Shown: positions 23,640-34,327, numbered from the stretch's first letter. The stretch is 64,000 nucleotides of DNA from Notospermus geniculatus (GCA_002633025.1 NMRB01001505.1:87199-151198), one strand, 5' to 3'. The notes: a model not told the origin generated them from the letters alone. Translations and numbers: made by a program.

Positions 23640-23860
23640 GCACTTTTTGTGTTTTTGGTTTTGGCCAACTGGAGGCCAAGAGTCGAATCGGACCAAAACT
23701 TGGTGTCATAGGTCATCTGACCTAGGGGTGTAGATGTACCAAGTTTCAGATCAATAGCTCCAGTGGTTACGAAGCGTGCCCTGCTAATGGACGACGAAGA
23801 CGATGGACGACGGACGCTGCACCACGATAAAAGCTCACGGGTGAGCTAAAAATCAAGTAG
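23640..23860 (+). repeat. 3-prime part of a dispersed repeat ending gctcacgggtgagctaaaa
   Basis: The run gtgccctgctaatggacgac, followed by gacgacggacgctgcaccac and the small hairpin gctcacgggtgagc, is the type of terminus seen on dispersed non-autonomous repeats of marine invertebrates. A related word (gtccgtcgtcggcgtccg) occurs in the opposite sense near 15463. The borders are approximate. Confidence 0.45.
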
Positions 23861-24134
23861 TCAACTTCCAGAATCTTGCAAATTTTCGACTTCGACCCCA
23901 ACCGGGGTCTTCCTCAGGCACTTTTCAGTTGGAGAGACCAGAAAAGACTTCTGGTCCATCTGTCGACATGTTATTACATTCTTCACTCGCAGGCTTTTGT
24001 TACATTGAACATGTACAGTACAATATATCGCTTGTTTTATTTGCTTCAACTGTGCAGCAAAATGCACAATCAAGGCTTTGCTTTTTCTTTCCTGAACGAG
24101 TGTGAAACATCTGCATGTATGTTTACATTAATTC

Positions 24135-24987
24135 GTACATGTACACTCTTGATCATAAGTAAATCCGCACCAGATATTCTTCAATTACCCGATAAATTAC
24201 TCATTATTTTTTCCACATTTTTGGGCAAGTGAAAGCCACATGCACTGTCTAACCCATCCCGTTTGAATATTCCTGTCTTCCACAGCAGTTCAAAGAGGGC
24301 AGGGTGGTTTGGAGGTTTTACGAACTGAAGTTTTCATCAAACGTTTCACCTGCACAACCTTCAGCCTTGGTCATTAAGCAACAGACCAGAGAAAAGTTTT
24401 CAAAAATATATCAAGATCTCGCCAAAAAATGCATTTTTGTCCAAACTTCACCTCTTCCTTGGCAACCCAGTGAACTCAACTACCAGATGCCCCCTCGCCA
24501 TACTTTGCAAACGGGACGCTGTATATTGTGTTTTGGTGGCCGGACATTTTGAATTGAACTATGATTGAAAGCATGAAATTGATCTGTTGTGGTTGGTGTT
24601 ACTCCAGCCACAGTGATTTTGAATAACAATTGGCCTGTTCAGCTAGCCAACATTCAATTCAGGGCATTGATTGGGGACATGTCTAAGGGACCATCTCATA
24701 GTTGGGTTCACTGGTTGCCAAGCATGTGCTGAGATTTTGGACAAAAATGCAATTTATGGCGAGATCTTGATATATTTCTGGAAAATCGTTGTGCAGGTGA
24801 AAAGTTTTATGAAAACTTAAGTTGGTGAATGACAGGGATGTTGGCCGATTTGAATAATTGAAGAGGGATGTGTTAGACAGTGCATGTGGCTTTCACATGT
24901 CCAAAAATTGGGGGAAAATAATTAGTGGTTATCGAGTAAATCAAGAATATCTGGTGCGGATTTACTTATGATCAAGAGTGTACGTAC
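24135..24987. mobile_element. 853-bp foldback element downstream of the acyl-CoA synthetase
   Basis: Left arm (24135 to about 24500) and right arm (about 24690 to 24987) are reverse complements with gaps. The outer ends are gtacatgtacactcttgatc and the near-complement. No clear target-site duplication was found. The right end is 414 bp beyond the stop codon of the gene at 25401. Confidence 0.7.
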
Positions 24988-25400
24988 TAAAACAATACCT
25001 AACCTAATAAACTTTCGATGATAGTTTTCGACAATCATTACACTTACAGCGTTCACAATTTAGATATCGCGATCAATGCTAACAGACTAAAACGTTAAAC
25101 ATATCAGGAAAAAGAAGCGTTCCAGTAAATACAGTATAAATGAATACGTTAACTGAAATTTTATGTTGTAATGAAAGCGTCTAAAATTGCAAGTTTTAAC
25201 ATCTTTTATATTCCGTAAGGCAAGCTAGATAAATACATTGACGTTCATCCACAGGCACTATACATCCTTGCTCTGTGCCAATACGACACCTCAATATTCA
25301 TTCGAGGAGTATCTGTTTTGCAAAAATCCATAGGCTGTAGATTACATTGCTCAAAATACGGCTATGGCGACTTGACGCTTATTCAATGTCCACATCACCG

Positions 25401-27182
25401 TTAGACGTTCGTCTGCTTCGTCATTCGCGCAATTGCAGTCTCTCTAATCTTCTTCCGGTCTACTTTATCGGTACTTCCGGTGGGAAATGCTTCAAACAAT
25501 AGAATATGATCAGGCCTGAGACCTTCCCCTATGTTCCCGACCAAGAACCTCTCCTCGCAGTATCCCCGGATGTCATCAATTTTGAGGTTGACGTCGGGTT
25601 TAGGAACCACACACAGACAAATCTCTTCAAACATGATCTCATGTGGCACGCCAACAGCTGCAGCATTAGCCACGAGGGGGTGCCGTAATATCTCCTTTTC
25701 AATGCTTCGGGGATAGATCTTGATCGTCGCCCTTGATATGACATCTTGTTGTCGCCCAAGGACAGTGACGAATCCATCTTCATTCATCGTGGCCATGTCA
25801 CCTGTTCTGTACCATCCAAGTTGATCTTTCCGTTGTTTGGTTCGTTCTTGGTCTCCCCAATATCCGAGGAAGATGTACTGATGCCTGACACACAGCTCCC
25901 CTGGGATATTAACGGATACGATCAAGCCTTCTTCGTTAACGATCTTTAATTCGCCAAAGTAGGCGCGCCCGCTGTATGTACACTTCTTATCTAGTGAATC
26001 AGACAATTCACATCCGACTGGGTCACCTACTTCGGTTGAACCATATCCTAAGATTGTCCTTGATATGCGTTTCAAGACCTCTTCCATCAACGGCTTCTCG
26101 ACAAGTTCTCCACCAGTGAAACACAATTTGATTCGATTGGCGTCCAGTTTCCCAATATCAACGGCATTAATGAGGTCGCGTAAAAGGTACGGAAAGCTTA
26201 ACAAAACGGTGCAGTTTTCGTCTTCTGCGACCTGAAAATAATACTCCCTTCCAATCTGCTGCATCACATCTGCCACCACATAAACCATACTTAGTCCGAT
26301 GCTGAATACCATGCCTGATGACCCTCCAGAGTATGCCATCGGCCGATCGAGGACGTAACGGTCCGAATCATCGACGCCTGCTCTCAAAAACAACGACTGC
26401 AAACACTTCATTCCATATGAATGTCTCTTCATTACCAGCTTAGGAAAGCCTGTGCTACCAGACGTAGCGTTACATCCCTGGATGTCATCCAATGATATCG
26501 TAGCCTGGCGTTTCCGAACCAAATCCACGTCGCCATCTTGGATCTCACGAAACACCTCATTCCACGAGATTGTTCCTGGGTACGACGATGTGGATATCAT
26601 GAAGATTGTCTCCAGATCCGGAAGGTCGTCTGCTTCTAACTTTTGGGAACAGTCATGACTAGCGAGGCTGGGGATGATAGTGCGTAGAATATCGTAGTTT
26701 TCATCACTAGCACCTGGATGAGCAATCAACCAGCGACAGTTACTCTTCCTCAACATGTATTTGATATCTTCTCCCGTCCGGATGCTGACATGAAAGCGCA
26801 TCAAAATAGCGCCTGTCCTCGCCAAAGCATACTCACAGATGACGCATTCCAAGGATGTGGGACAGAGCAAACCAACACAATCACCTTTACTCAGGCCTCT
26901 CTTGATCATTCCTGCAGCCATTTGTTCCGTCTTAATCTTCAATTCTCCAAATGTAATTGCCTGTCTTGGTGTTCCCATCTCCCGGATGATGAATGCCTCT
27001 TTTTCGGGATGCTGAGTCCCTCGGATATCAAGGAGGTCAGCGGCTGTGTGCATGACGGGGAATCTTTCCCCAGCATTGTAGTAGCTTTTGTTCAGTTTGA
27101 AAGCCATTTCCAGTTGGGCAGCTTCGAAGTTACATGCAAAGCCGTGTTCGCACTTGCGTTTTAGAGCTGGTGGAAGCGTCAT
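25401..27182 (-). CDS. Acyl-CoA synthetase (ACSF2-like medium-chain family), single exon
   Basis: The product (593 residues) belongs to the ANL adenylate-forming superfamily: it activates a carboxylic acid with ATP to an acyl-AMP and transfers it to coenzyme A. Visible motifs in order are TSGSTGFPK at residues 240-248 (phosphate-binding loop), YGSTE at 380-384, YRTGD at 458-462 (ribose-binding aspartate), the hinge region GRQQDVISR at 477-485, and lysine 573 in the C-terminal PTGSTDKVDRKK segment, the expected catalytic lysine. The usual RGG after the hinge is replaced by RAT, and GK by DK near the catalytic lysine, so substrate handling may differ. The length is usual for the family. The first about 30 residues are not clearly a mitochondrial presequence. 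The frame has no introns, whereas such genes are usually split in deuterostomes; it could be a retrocopy that stayed open. The ATG at 27180-27182 is the first in frame. A degenerate paralogous piece is at 63426-63572. Confidence 0.9.
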   Translation of the reverse strand: MTLPPALKRKCEHGFACNFEAAQLEMAFKLNKSYYNAGERFPVMHTAADLLDIRGTQHPEKEAFIIREMGTPRQAITFGELKIKTEQMAAGMIKRGLSKGDCVGLLCPTSLECVICEYALARTGAILMRFHVSIRTGEDIKYMLRKSNCRWLIAHPGASDENYDILRTIIPSLASHDCSQKLEADDLPDLETIFMISTSSYPGTISWNEVFREIQDGDVDLVRKRQATISLDDIQGCNATSGSTGFPKLVMKRHSYGMKCLQSLFLRAGVDDSDRYVLDRPMAYSGGSSGMVFSIGLSMVYVVADVMQQIGREYYFQVAEDENCTVLLSFPYLLRDLINAVDIGKLDANRIKLCFTGGELVEKPLMEEVLKRISRTILGYGSTEVGDPVGCELSDSLDKKCTYSGRAYFGELKIVNEEGLIVSVNIPGELCVRHQYIFLGYWGDQERTKQRKDQLGWYRTGDMATMNEDGFVTVLGRQQDVISRATIKIYPRSIEKEILRHPLVANAAAVGVPHEIMFEEICLCVVPKPDVNLKIDDIRGYCEERFLVGNIGEGLRPDHILLFEAFPTGSTDKVDRKKIRETAIARMTKQTNV

Positions 27183-27998
27183 GTGCTATGTGTAAGTATG
27201 AGTGGCGATAAGAGGTAAAAAACTGATCAATACACCGTGTTCGAATATTTTCTTATTCCAATTCTACGCGGGTATAGTGATTTGATCGTGTCTAATCTAG
27301 TCGTTTACTTAACAATGAATTTGATAGCACAGAGATTCAAGACCAGTTTGATTAATGGATGCTGGGATGGAGAAGAAGTGAGTTCGGTAATCGCCGCAGA
27401 ATCCCTGATTAGCTCGGCGTCGTAGTAGACGACAAAAATTAACGACGCACAAGCGGTGAACACACACTATCGTTACCTCTTATCGTGTTTAAATTTGACA
27501 AGTCTAACGACGTTTTGGACATTAGATGATTTTAGGGGGTCGTGTCTCGCCGTGGCCTTGACATCCCCGGGATATCACCAATACCCATACCTAGACGTCC
27601 CCTTGAATCAGAAGGCCTTCCCCTGGAATGTATTGACACCATCAGCAGACTGCCCCTTTAAATGTTACTGTTCAGTCAGAATACCGCTATCAGAAGACAT
27701 CCGCACTGGAATAGTGTGAGGATATTCATTGTTTGCCTATTCAGGCCAGTGGTCAAGAAACGTCAGCGTACATGTAGGCCTAAAATATGAACGGCTGCTT
27801 CAAGATCAAGGCAAAAAAATACCCCGAATTCACCGATCAAAATAATCCGATTCCCTGCCTTCATCCTTGTGAAAAATCATGGGGATCATCCAAGACATCT
27901 CATCTTCCCATACACGATTCGGTGGCTAAATCAGGCCCCAAAGGCGTCAGTTATTGCGGTACATAGAAAATGCTCATTTTAGCCCCAAAATAATTCAG
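27183..27998. other. Upstream region of the synthetase; no other gene seen
   Basis: This 816-bp stretch would hold the promoter of the minus-strand gene. I see no convincing TATA box or second coding sequence. A pyrimidine-rich tract ending in acatag directly before the ATG could be a splice acceptor of an untranslated first exon. Confidence 0.35.
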
Positions 27999-29036
27999 CG
28001 GTCAACGACAACTCTGTACCCCCCTATCAGACATACGACGTTTATTCGACGCCTGGGAAAAAAGTGGTCGTCCAGGAATCGACATTTTTTTCACCCACAG
28101 CACAATATCCTTGCTCCAGGAATTCACTGCTTCTTCTTTTTTGAGATTCAGAGCATCACCTTTTTTCACTTGTCGGAACACGGAACGCCAGGAATTCGAC
28201 GTTTTTACGGTTAGTCTAACAAAAACTACGAAAAAAGAAACAAGTGAGAACCCGATTTCATTTCGTGTTACTCACTCCCCTAGCAGAGACGAACTATCTT
28301 AGTTGTTCCATGTAATATTTGCCACCCAGCTGATCTGCCGATGGCTCTGCAATTGTCCTGGGGAGGGAAAACAATGGCAGATGCAGTCATGCCATGTGCT
28401 TGTCATGCTGATTGCTGGTGTTATGATTTCTAACACGCATGCTTGATACCGACGTAGGTCATAATATGGCGTCGATTTTTCATGCTCTGTCCTCTCAGTC
28501 TTATGGATTGGGGTGCCATAACTACTGAAAACTGGCGAATATATTAGGCTGGAAAAACGTGGTTGTTGGGATGACTGATCGCGATCGCCAGACATGCGAC
28601 GGTGTTTCGACGGTCCGTTCTGCCCCGTCGACAGGAATTCACCAAAGGTCATTTGTTTTGATTTCAGACATTCGATGAAAATTCACTGCTGATTTTTTCT
28701 CAGTTCGTCAGGCACTCGACGCTAGGGAAAGTTTTGAAACCTCAGGATGCGACGCTAATTCGGCGTCGACCCCTGATGGGGGGGGGGGGGGAGGTCAGAG
28801 GTCAAGGTCACAGATAACTAGCTCTAGAGTAGTAAACCTATCATCGGAAACCATAGACATCGCTCCGATGTCCTGCTCTTGTTTGTTTTGATTTCAGACA
28901 TTCGATGAAAATTCACTGCTGATTTTTTCTCAGTTCGTCAGGCACTCGACGCTAGGGAAAGTTTTGAAACCTCAGGATGCGACGCTAATTCGGCGTCGAC
29001 CCCTGATGGGGGGGGGTACAGAGTTGTCATTGACCG
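27999..29036. mobile_element. 1038-bp inverted-repeat element with internal duplication
   Basis: The ends cggtcaacgacaactctgta and the near-complement (caactctgtacccccc versus ggggggtacagagttg) bound the element. Inside the right half a 129-bp segment (28652-28780) is repeated at 28882-29010 with an offset of 230 bp, both ending in a G-run. No transposase is present. No clear target-site duplication was found. Confidence 0.65.
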
Positions 29037-30376
29037 GTGCATAAGACAAATACGACTAAATCTTGGGTTTTAAGGTGGATGGACCAGGCTGGACACAATA
29101 ATGTAACACTCTACTGCTTCTGACGCGGCTTCATGGAGAATGGTTTCGCGATGCCAGAGAAAAGTATCTGGAAACGAACAATCAAGCATGAAAATAAAGA
29201 GCACCTAGTGCCCAGCCTAGAAACCTCTGTCGATGTTATTTTGGTCGTCATTTTTTAAAGATAACGGCCCGAACTTATAAAGGATGTCTATATCTTAGAC
29301 AAGTCTAACTCGCCAAGACAAGTCTAAATCAGTCGTCTAGCTTAGACGAGTCTAAACCTGCCGTCCAAAGATAGAGAACGGTGTCTAAATAACAAAGGAA
29401 TCCCAAAACATTCCAGGGGGCTTGTTTTGCAGTTGTCTAGGCTTGTGATTCATTCATAATTTCAAGTTTTATGGTCTTTTATGGTCAAGTTTTATGGTTT
29501 TATGGTCTTAAAAGGTTATACAGATTATCTGTATGAAAAGAAAACGTGCCTGTTGAAATAGGCCTACTCTGCTATTAAAAAATTGGTATTTAGTGAACAT
29601 TTTTTCGGAAATATATGTATTATTATAATGGTCGCTTTTGGAAGTTGGTCCGTGTTTTTCAGAAAACACTGACCGGGTATTTCTCTGCAAAAATCGTCGT
29701 ATCTGCGAATATTTTCGACTGCAAATTCATCAGTAGGTCCTATACATTTCATTGATACATAAGAACTCCTATAAATATCGTTAATTTTGATAACAGAGAG
29801 CGTGAAACCCAAATTGACCAAAACCTGGTCAGCGGTCAGCGTTTTAGTGCGTGCCACCATGCACAAGCATGGAACATCGCTCTAGCGCCCGACACGACGG
29901 GCACCATTTTAATATAATTATCGTACCGACAGTCATCAAAGAATTTTTCGTTGCGTTTATCGTCACTCAAATCCGCAATAGTACTCGCAGCACGGCTGAT
30001 GTAATGTCGATGCGGACGTACTCTAAATTCCCACTAACGCCGAATGGGTCAATGTCGTCCTGGGTATACCTTATGTTTACCCAGGATCATCCTGGGTAAT
30101 CCTTTTCTTTACCCAGGACGGCCCTGGGTAAACATAAGGATCCTTAACTTTACCCAGATTGGAGTTCCCGAGTAGTGTAGTGAGGTTGATATTCAGCGTA
30201 AATCATGAAATGAAGGGTGGCCTCGAACTAGGCATATAGCTCCTAAGTCCTTGAGAATTTACTATCGGTCCCTTTTGAAAAGTTGTAGGGATTGGTCTTT
30301 TCTCCCTATTCCACACCCCGGAGCAGGTATAGCGGTAATTTNCAATAAGTGACATAACAATGTAATACAAGCCCTT
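29037..30376. other. No gene seen; fragments of MITE ends
   Basis: A cluster of gacaagtctaa words lies at 29295-29355. At 30040-30160 there is a small hairpin-rich piece with gtcaatgtcgtcctgggta, related to the ends of the 376-bp family and repeated in the opposite sense near 63395-63420. No supported gene was found. Confidence 0.4.
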
Positions 30377-30605
30377 GTTACACTACATAAAAAACCCGTG
30401 TCGAACCCGGGTTTTTTCTGTCCACACCTGTTAAAAACGCGGTGTAATAATCCCCTCCGAGCTCGAACGGGTTTTGGGGGGCTTAATTTAGGTCCCCGTC
30501 ACAAAATTTGAGTGGTGTTGACGGGCACCGGGCCTCAGGAGGGATTTTTCAGAGCTGGGCTAGACCCGGGTGTCAAAAAACCCGGGGATTTCTATGTAGT
30601 GTAAC
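30377..30605. mobile_element. 229-bp MITE
   Basis: The ends gttacactacataaaaaacc and the near-complement gatttctatgtagtgtaac are inverted. The interior carries complementary cccgggtttt/aaaaacccggg runs. No duplication was resolved. Confidence 0.6.
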
Positions 30606-30751
30606 CACGGCTACAAGTTGCACACTGTGAATGTTGTGAATGTTGATCTTCTGTTCAAATTTTATTATGCCCGTGTCACACTGTCCCGTAATTAGACACC
30701 CGATGGCCACACGAATATGGAATTTTGAATTTTGCGTGAAGATGGCCTGAA

Positions 30752-30842
30752 GATTATTTGAAGCAAAAATAGCAGCAGAATGTAAGAATAACCCGAAAGC
30801 CTATTGGGGCTATTACAAGAACTCCGTTAGCAAGCGACAAGA
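30752..30842 (+). mobile_element. 91-bp fragment of LINE ORF2, identical to 43469-43559
   Basis: All 91 bases match the ORF2 of the LINE at 41290-45472, in the same orientation. The patch directly abuts the virus-derived cassette and supplies the last nine codons and stop of the 30813-31181 ORF on the opposite strand. Confidence 0.9.
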
Positions 30843-31181
30843 ATTCTTTTTCTTCCAGGTTAATCCTGAAGAAACTATTGAAGAGAGAATTGTTACACCC
30901 CCTAAAGCAATACCAACTGGGGCCGTAATTACACCAGCTAATGAAGTTATACCAACTGAACCAGCAATAACACTTGCTACATTCAAAACATGACTAACAC
31001 CTGTCATAACATTAAACGCTTTCATGTATTTGGAAAATACCTTTCTTCTAAATTCTATCTCTTCTTCAGAGAACTTTTTTATTTCTGAAATATGTTGTAA
31101 TCTAAATTGTGCTGAATTATTAAGTAACGGTTCTGGCCTCAAATCAGGATATAATCGTTTAGTTTCAATTTCTTCACACAT
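30813..31181 (-). pseudogene. Polinton/adintovirus-type small membrane protein, C-terminus replaced
   Basis: The 122-codon frame has a charged, helical N-terminal half (LQHISEIKKFSEEEIEFRRK) and a long hydrophobic, glycine/alanine/valine-rich stretch at residues 58-107, likely one or two membrane segments. This pattern recalls a family of short proteins found in virus-like Polinton/adintovirus elements and as dispersed relics in invertebrate genomes; I recall the family but not a fixed name or function. Residues 114-122 are encoded by the antisense of the LINE patch, so the natural C-terminus is lost. The start is 5 bases after the upstream gene's last codon. Confidence 0.5.
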
Positions 31182-31185
31182 TTAT

Positions 31186-31557
31186 TTAGTATGAAATAGT
31201 TGAGTCAACTGGTCCAAGTTTAAGTAGTTCAGGTTTAGGTGGTTTAGGTTTAGGTAGTTCAGGTTCAGGTGGTTTAGGTTTAGGTAGTTCAGGTTTAGGT
31301 GGTTCAGGTTTAGGTGGTTCAGGTTCAGGTAGTTCAGGTTCAGGTAGTTCAGGTTCAGGTAGTTCAGGTTCAGATAGTTCAGGTTCAGGTGGAATAACCC
31401 ATTCACCATATATTAATTTAGGTTCTAGTAAATCTGGTTCTGATGGTTCCACTAGTTCTGGTTTTATAAATGATTCACGTTCAGTTGTAAGATTAGATTC
31501 CTCTAACATTTTATACCAGTTCTTTGGACGCTTTGAATAACCCCAATATCTCCTCAT
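31186..31557 (-). CDS. Pro/Glu repeat protein of the virus-derived cassette
   Basis: The 123-residue product starts MRRYWGYSKRPKNWYKM. From about residue 55 it becomes a run of P-E and P-K dipeptide repeats in blocks of about six residues. The DNA there (31201-31400) is an 18-bp and 9-bp minisatellite of ggttcaggtagttcaggt type. No known domain is present. A low-complexity linker or structural protein is possible. It sits between the jelly-roll-like gene (14-bp gap) and the membrane protein gene (4-bp gap), which argues for one transcription unit. Confidence 0.5.
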   Translation of the reverse strand: MRRYWGYSKRPKNWYKMLEESNLTTERESFIKPELVEPSEPDLLEPKLIYGEWVIPPEPELSEPELPEPELPEPELPEPEPPKPEPPKPELPKPKPPEPELPKPKPPKPELLKLGPVDSTISY

Positions 31558-31571
31558 TTATGTGGAAAATT

Positions 31572-32342
31572 TTATTCACGTAGTGCAGCAAAGCTGATTA
31601 ATAACTCATACTGAATATTTGCGTCATTAAACTTTATTTTTTTAATTTTTTCATCTGTAACCCAAAGTCTTAATTTGTTAAATCTTTCTTTACAAGGTTT
31701 TTCTTTCATACTTGATGAATTATATTGTAACATTTCTCCAAAATCGCATTCCTTAACTGGTAACCTTACAAATACATCACTTCTCTCGCCATTATAAAGG
31801 ATATCTTCTGTGTTTATTATGTCACAGTGTATAAGGAAATACTCGAAAGGTTTGAAGTTAACCGGGGCATCGCCTTTTATTACTCCTTTTGTACTATCTA
31901 TTGCAGTTGGCCCTACATATCTATTATAAAGCCCTAATAATTTTTTAGAATGTTCGTCTATAAGAATTTTATAATCATCAACAGTTTTTCCTCTAGCTAA
32001 CCTAAATAAAATTTGTATTTTGGCATTATATGGGCATAAATCAGACGAAATCTTATTTCTATCTATACCTTTTTCTTGTAATTGATTTTTAAATCCCTTG
32101 TTGAATATAGGTAATGTATAAAATCCATCTGGCATAATAATATGTTTTCCACGACGTTCTTCATAAATAACAAATCTAGTATTATCTCTTGCAGCTGAAA
32201 TATTGTAAAATGTGCAAGGTATTCCTGCATAGATAAGTCTGATACTTTCTACATTTTCTACTTCCTCATCTAATTGAATTGTTAAATTATTTGCATCTTG
32301 ACCAGGATAATCTTTTGAGTCTATCATTAGTATTCTTTCCAT
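31572..32342 (-). CDS. Penton-like (single jelly-roll) minor capsid protein candidate of a Polinton/adintovirus-type element
   Basis: The 256-residue product opens ILMIDSKDYPGQDANNLTIQ and then VESIRLIYAGIPCTFYNI. An N-terminal line of this type (aspartate-serine-rich start, an N-x-hydrophobic strand, then a strand ending in IP-x-T-x-YNI) is characteristic of the minor capsid (penton) proteins of Polinton-like viruses and virophages. Later strands (EYFLIHCDIIN, SDVFVRLPVKE, KLRLWVTDEKI, ANIQYELLISF) also fit a beta-sandwich that ends near the C-terminus. Such proteins form capsid vertices. The frame is complete with ATG and stop and no internal breaks, unusual for an old insertion. No integrase, polymerase or ATPase partner is visible nearby, so the cassette is partial. 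The family assignment is from motif memory only. Confidence 0.5.
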   Translation of the reverse strand: MERILMIDSKDYPGQDANNLTIQLDEEVENVESIRLIYAGIPCTFYNISAARDNTRFVIYEERRGKHIIMPDGFYTLPIFNKGFKNQLQEKGIDRNKISSDLCPYNAKIQILFRLARGKTVDDYKILIDEHSKKLLGLYNRYVGPTAIDSTKGVIKGDAPVNFKPFEYFLIHCDIINTEDILYNGERSDVFVRLPVKECDFGEMLQYNSSSMKEKPCKERFNKLRLWVTDEKIKKIKFNDANIQYELLISFAALRE

Positions 32343-32953
32343 TTATATTACGTAAATCTATGAAACTAGTACCTGGGAATAATAGGCCTATATCTGCTAT
32401 GGTTTTAGTGTGAATTTCGTCTTATGAAACGGGTCAAGTCAGTTATGCTAGCATTAAGCTTGGGCACGCGCGTGATGGAAATCTTCCTCTTCCATCCAGA
32501 TCCTTTCAATTCCCTAGTACTCCAATAGATAGAAACATGGTGCCTCCGAAGCAGACAAGCATGTTCTAAATTGTTTTTGAGTAGTTATGTAATAAGAAAT
32601 GAATTTTTATGCTAACACAAAAATGGGTCAAAATACATAAAAACGCGGTTTCCAATTACGTAACTAGTTAGAAACTACAAAGAACATGCTTATTCGATTA
32701 CAAGCCACGAGCAGCAGCTGATCCTTGCCCCCTGGGTAATGACCACAAAACTCTTCGGTCGCCGTGATCTATGTCGCAGAGAGTTCAAACTGGTTGAACT
32801 CTTGAAAATCGTTCGCCAAGGAGACGAGCGACCTGACGCCGATGGCAGTCGCTGTGGTAGGCTACGCTGGAGTATGAATCAGCACATCTATGTCGGTGTC
32901 CAGATTTTGACTGCGTGGCGGACGCCGATGGTGGTGCGTCGAAGTATGAACTA
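32343..32953. other. No gene seen
   Basis: This is AT-rich DNA upstream of the cassette. I see no inverted terminus of a Polinton-like element here. Confidence 0.35.
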
Positions 32954-33879
32954 GGCTTTATGCTGACGTCAGGTCGACCTTGCGACGACACAAAACAGGT
33001 GGCGGCTGACTCTTTCCGGATCACTTTGCATCTTATGCTGATATCAGGTCGCGCGACGAGTGCCTGCGCTGCGACGGAACACTTCACAATCAATTCAAGA
33101 AATCATAGTCAGGTCGCAAAAGTGATAATGTGTGCACTCATCGTAGAACAGGCGCCATCTGCACGCAGGGAATCATAAGACCGTGTTTCCACAAGGCGTT
33201 TGCGGCGACGGGTGCGAGTGAAATAGCTGAATGAAATACGTTTTTTTTTTCACCCGCGCCCGCCTCCTAATCCGCACCCGTAAACGCCTCGTGGAAACAC
33301 ATTTTAACTCGAGTCAGGTCGACTGCGAATGGATTATGCCCGTCGGAAGGCAGAGAAGTTGAATATGTACGACTCTTGCGATTCGTGATCTTTTTGATCG
33401 GCGCCGACTGATGCCAATAGTCACAGGTGAGACGCAATTGCAGTCATGACACACCACATCGGCGACTGATTTGTTCCGCGCGGTTGTGCCTCAAGACGGG
33501 AAGTGATCCGGAAAAGTCAGTTGCCGAATGTTCTGTGCCGTTGCAAGCTCAACCTGACATAAGCTGTAAGGCACGACCCCTTGGAACAAATCAGTCGCCA
33601 AAATGGCGTAATATGAGTGCATCGCACCTGCGGCAACAGGCGGTCAGTCACCAATCAAAAAGTTCATGAATCACAAGAGTTGAACTTCTAACTTCCAAGG
33701 CGTATCCATTCGCAGTCGACCTGACTCGAGTTACGATTCCCTGCGCGCAGATGCCACCTGTTCCACGATGAGCGCACACAATTTCACTTTTGCGACCTGA
33801 CCATGATTTCTTCACTTGTTGCCGATTTTTCCGTCGCAGTGCAGGCAATCGTAGTGCGACCTGATATCAGCATAAAGCC
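32954..33879. mobile_element. 0.9-kb palindromic element interrupted by a small hairpin MITE
   Basis: Outer ends ggctttatgctga (32954) and tcagcataaagcc (33867-33879) are complementary. So are internal pieces such as ctcgagtcaggtcgac near 33309 and gtcgacctgactcgag near 33716, and ggcgactgatttgttcc on each side of the centre. The right edge touches the next MITE. The left arm carries the 126-bp insertion described separately. Confidence 0.65.
33179..33304. mobile_element. 126-bp hairpin MITE with TAA duplication
   Basis: The inverted ends gtgtttccac and gtggaaacac and complementary gcg/cccg-rich stems form a hairpin. Comparison with the opposite palindrome arm (ggaatcgtaactcgag, empty) shows TAA on both sides (33176-33178 and 33305-33307), which supports a Harbinger-like 3-bp target. 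Confidence 0.65.
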
Positions 33880-34327
33880 TCGCTTATGTCGCCCTTACGT
33901 ACAGTCAGAACTAGTTGGCAACTGATAATCGGCGCGTAGTTGGAACTAATTAGTCACAACTACTAGGTGACATAAGCTCTCGGGCGTCAGAGAGTAACTA
34001 GTTGCCAACTAGTTGCAAACTAAAAATATCCAGATCCTGAAAGCCGCACATGTTCAACTTCAGCGACTAGTTGACAACTGTATCCTGAAGACAGCCAATG
34101 AAATTCGCTTTACATCCCACGTGGCCTAACGTGACCACGTGACCTAATCACCACGTCACTTAAAATCAAAGGAAATCTTTGTCGACATAAGCACTCAAAG
34201 GACGGCGATAAACAAGTTCCAGGTAGTTGCGACCGATCGGTAGTTTTCTACTCGGTGGCGACATAAGTTACCAGTTGCAACTTGTTGACGCTGTTTCTAT
34301 CACAGCGTAGGGCGACATAAGCGAGGC
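33877..34327. mobile_element. 451-bp MITE
   Basis: The ends gcctcgcttatgtcgccct and the complement agggcgacataagcgaggc are perfect. The interior has repeated actagttg/caactagt words. No clear duplication was identified. Confidence 0.7.

Noticed and set aside
31182-31409. Leucine-asparagine repeat ORF on the minus strand
   Set aside because: It is the other reading of the minisatellite inside the Pro/Glu gene and lacks flanking coding sense.
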